This document shows, one piece after another, positions 51,925 through 53,778 of a stretch of DNA of 53,778 nt. The stretch's first letter is position 1, and each line of letters starts with the position of its first letter. A program made the position numbers and the translations under genes. Origin of the DNA: Nitrososphaerota archaeon (GTDB lineage Archaea > Thermoproteota > Nitrososphaeria_A > Caldarchaeales > JAVZCJ01); assembly GCA_038817485.1 (NCBI GenBank), contig JAWAZL010000007.1, positions 1 through 53,778 on the forward strand, written 5' to 3'. The notes below the pieces were generated by a model. The model worked only from the letters and a program-made list of their open reading frames with translations, had not been told where the DNA came from and did not search any database.

Positions 51925-52593
51925 ATGGTAAAAGAGTTTGGAAATCAATTTGAGCAATTCACATTAGAGTTTTTTAAGAGAGTTGTTAATTGTCCTATAG
52001 TAATTCGAGATTATGAATTTAGGAAAAAAAGCATAACAAATAAAGGTAAATTGAGAGAAAGCCCTACCGATTTAGACGTCTTTGCCTATTCTAAAAATAA
52101 AATTTATTTAGTAACCTGTCAAGAATGGATTTCTTCACAAAAAAAGAGAGAAGAGGAGGAAATAGAGCGTTTAGTTGATAACCTTAATCAAGCGATTAAT
52201 GATATTAAAGAGAAAATTAATACTCAAAATCAAAAAATAATACCTATCATAGCCTTTGTAGCTATGAAAGAAGAAAGTTTAAAAATGTTAGAAAATAAAG
52301 TACGTGAAATAATTAAAGAGAGAGTAGCTTTACTTTCATTTTTAGATATGTTTTTTAAATTTATTGAAGTATGGGAGAAGACTCAAAAAAGCTGGATGCC
52401 TGCTGGTAATTTTGATTGGTTTTTTTCAAGAATTATTGGATGGTTTAAAATTGATTCGAAAAAGCTTAAAGAACTAATTAATGAAAGTAACAAATTGCGT
52501 AAAAGAGAGCATAAAAAGTATAATATTTATTGGAGTGATGATATTCAAAATTATAAACTAGAATTTTTATATCCCTTTTCAAATTTTTACTGA
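51925..52593 (+). CDS. PD-(D/E)xK-like protein with substituted active site
   Basis: 222 residues. The region ESPTDLDVFAYSKNKIYLVTCQEW (about 45-70, cut here by the TD-D turn) has the strand-turn-strand layout of restriction-endonuclease-like folds. The usual E-x-K on the second strand is T-C-Q, so metal-dependent cleavage is doubtful. A long coiled helix follows (QKKREEEEIERLVDNLNQ), then IIPIIAFVAMKEESLK and a tryptophan-rich C-terminal half (GNFDWFFSRIIGWF). ATG at 51925. It sits alone in the decaying right-hand zone. It may be a nuclease-derived binding protein or an inactivated defence gene. Confidence 0.5.
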   Translation: MVKEFGNQFEQFTLEFFKRVVNCPIVIRDYEFRKKSITNKGKLRESPTDLDVFAYSKNKIYLVTCQEWISSQKKREEEEIERLVDNLNQAINDIKEKINTQNQKIIPIIAFVAMKEESLKMLENKVREIIKERVALLSFLDMFFKFIEVWEKTQKSWMPAGNFDWFFSRIIGWFKIDSKKLKELINESNKLRKREHKKYNIYWSDDIQNYKLEFLYPFSNFY

Positions 52594-52785
52594 TAGCTTA
52601 TCATTCCTATTAACTTTAGATATTTTTAATATTTCTTTTCCTGAATGAAGTGGCAATATCATTTTTTCATTTAACTGCTTTTATTAATCCTATTTCTTTT
52701 TAATCTATCTCTTTCTTCAATTGAAATATCTTTGAAATTACTTAATGCTCCTTTGCTTATATTTTTAAATCTTAAAAGTTTATAT
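52579..52785 (-). pseudogene. Frame-shifted remnant of a minus-strand gene
   Basis: Three frames join into a plausible peptide: NISKGALSNFKDISIEERDR and LKRNRI, then GLIKAVK, then EKMILPLHSGKEILKISKV with NRNDKLS, ending at TGA 52579-52581. At least two single-base shifts separate the pieces. No family was recognised. It lies between two intact plus-strand genes. Confidence 0.35.
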
Positions 52786-52814
52786 TTATAAAATCCATTA
52801 AGAATATAAATTGC

Positions 52815-53414
52815 ATGTCTGAAATAATACCTATAAAATTAATTCCTGGAATAAAAATAGAACATAGTATAGATTATAAACAAGAAAGGGGATATTTAAA
52901 CATACATTTAAAAAATGGTTGGTGGTCAATAGGTTATGAATTTAAAACTCTTGGATATCTTTTAAAAGGCTCTCAAGGATGGCTTGATATAAACTTAGAT
53001 ATAACAGATGAAGCTCAAAGAATAATTTGGGCAATAGATGAAAAAACAGGAAAACGTTATGCAAAAGAAATTCCAGATTGGTTAATAGGAGATGTTGAAA
53101 CTGATTTTAAAGTAATTACTCATCCTATAGAAGAAATTGAAAATGCAGAAGAATTAATTGAACCAAAATTAACAAAATCAATTAAAAGATTAAATGTTAC
53201 ATTAGAATATTATGAAAAAAATAAAATTTTAAAAATTCCTTTTTTTAATGATGAAATTAGAATAAATATAGAAAATGAAAATTTAGAATATATTAGAAAT
53301 AATAAAAAAATAATTAAAGTTTTTTCATTAAATAAAGAAATTCATTTTTATGGAATAGAGCCAAAAGTAAGAAAAGGTAAAATAATTTATAGAGAAGATT
53401 TATTAAAAAAATAA
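52815..53414 (+). CDS. Unknown protein, intact copy of the family decayed at 1091-1605
   Basis: 199 residues, mostly predicted beta strands. The front has IKIEHSIDYKQERGYLNIHLKNGWWSIGYEF (cut by a turn), the middle EEIENAEELIEPKLTKSIKR, and the end RINIENENLEYIRNNKK with KEIHFYGIEPKVRKGK. No signal peptide, zinc motif or catalytic pattern was seen. ATG at 52815. A paralogue at the other end of the window carries a stop and two base losses. Both copies are convergent with a minus-strand gene of a second unknown family, so the two families probably work together. Confidence 0.6.
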   Translation: MSEIIPIKLIPGIKIEHSIDYKQERGYLNIHLKNGWWSIGYEFKTLGYLLKGSQGWLDINLDITDEAQRIIWAIDEKTGKRYAKEIPDWLIGDVETDFKVITHPIEEIENAEELIEPKLTKSIKRLNVTLEYYEKNKILKIPFFNDEIRINIENENLEYIRNNKKIIKVFSLNKEIHFYGIEPKVRKGKIIYREDLLKK

Positions 53415-53441
53415 AAATTATATATCTAAAATATTTAAAAT

Positions 53442-53778
53442 CTATGATTTTTTGAACCATTTAGGAGCAGAAATTATTACATAATCATAAGGATTTTCAC
53501 TAGGAACTTTTGCAATTAATACATCAATTTCTACATATTTAGAATTAGTATTTAATCTATTCTCATCAAATCCAATTATTATTACAATTCCAGCTTTACT
53601 ATCTTTAAAAACTCCTCTATTAAAAGCTTGCTCGATTTCTTTTAATGCTCCATATAATGCACTCTTAAATATTTTATTACGCTCTTCTATAGATTTTCCA
53701 GTTAGATCAAGCGTTTTAACTACTCTTGGAGAAGGTATTCCATCTAATCTTATTTTAACATCAGAATAACCTGATTGT
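53442..53778 (-). CDS. Unknown protein, C-terminal part (runs off right edge)
   Basis: The last 111 residues of a minus-strand gene that starts outside the window, ending at TAG 53442-53444. It reads GYSDVKIRLDGIPSPRVVKT, LDLTGKSIEERNKIFKSAL, KAGIVIIIGFDENRLN and YDYVIISAPKWFKKS in order. It resembles the second half of the product at 1635-2438. Its stop lies 27 bases from that of the plus-strand partner, the same convergent layout as on the left. Function unknown. Confidence 0.55.
   Translation of the reverse strand, partial: QSGYSDVKIRLDGIPSPRVVKTLDLTGKSIEERNKIFKSALYGALKEIEQAFNRGVFKDSKAGIVIIIGFDENRLNTNSKYVEIDVLIAKVPSENPYDYVIISAPKWFKKS

Noticed and set aside
1-53778. CRISPR arrays, rRNA genes, intact insertion sequences
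   Set aside because: No regularly spaced repeats, no rRNA blocks and no transposase reading frame were found in the window.

Overview
The window is a strongly A+T-rich stretch of archaeal chromosome. The evidence is the archaeal translation and secretion genes (alaS of archaeal type, L10/L12 stalk, Spt5/NusG, SecE, aIF6, L31e, L39e, S19e, PDCD5-like protein, RNase P subunit Rpp21/Rnp4, Nep1, prefoldin alpha, FtsY) and a tRNA-Trp with an intron at 37/38. Starts are often TTG or GTG behind GGTGA/GAGG ribosome binding sites. The gene order (secE-nusG-rpl11-rpl1-rpl10-rpl12-alaS, and rps19e-pdcd5-rpl39e-rpl31e-tif6-pfdA-ftsY) fits a member of the Thermoproteota/TACK side, but I cannot place it more finely. 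Histidine, arginine, phenylalanine and polyamine genes, a tungsten-type aldehyde oxidoreductase with its ferredoxin and a branched-chain amino acid/amide importer suggest an anaerobe that takes up amino acids and can also make some.

Layout. 1-3.1 kb: partial leuS, then a zone of decaying genes. 3.3-9.8 kb: alaS and the ribosomal stalk/secE-nusG operon on the minus strand, interrupted by the remains of a LAGLIDADG homing endonuclease. 10.2-16 kb: a KDPG-aldolase-like gene, argF, and the ftsY-to-rps19e translation cluster with Rnp4. 16-20.7 kb: nep1, an orphan corrinoid protein, a nitroreductase, pheA and an MFS transporter. 20.7-23.4 kb: a polyamine operon with a structured leader, a fusion of an AdoMet-decarboxylase domain to a degenerate LAGLIDADG fold and winged helix, and speE. 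23.4-24.8 kb: a primase-superfamily protein. 24.9-33.2 kb: a tightly overlapping histidine operon, hisG-D-C-HAD-B-H-A-F-I, whose last gene fuses HisI to a purine phosphoribosyltransferase. An AbrB-ACT regulator diverges from it. 33.7-38.8 kb: an MBL/beta-CASP nuclease and mostly small or membrane genes with gene fragments. 38.8-41.2 kb: aldehyde:ferredoxin oxidoreductase and its four-cluster ferredoxin. 41.2-46 kb: a five-gene HAAT importer behind a long structured leader. 46.4-49.5 kb: a NEW3-domain surface protein with an ABC exporter. 49.5-50.2 kb: vapBC. 50.6-53.8 kb: tRNA-Trp and a second zone of accessory genes and relics.

Three things stand out. (1) The SpeD-LAGLIDADG-winged-helix fusion has lost the residues needed for AdoMetDC processing and for DNA cleavage but keeps both folds, which looks like a one-component regulator built from an enzyme and a homing endonuclease. 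It sits directly upstream of speE and downstream of a G+C-rich hairpin. (2) The importer leader can fold into a closed three-way junction with a competing anti-Shine-Dalgarno strand, which looks like a riboswitch. (3) The two ends of the window carry the same convergent pair of unknown genes, decayed on the left and apparently intact on the right, along with matching fragments of a third gene.
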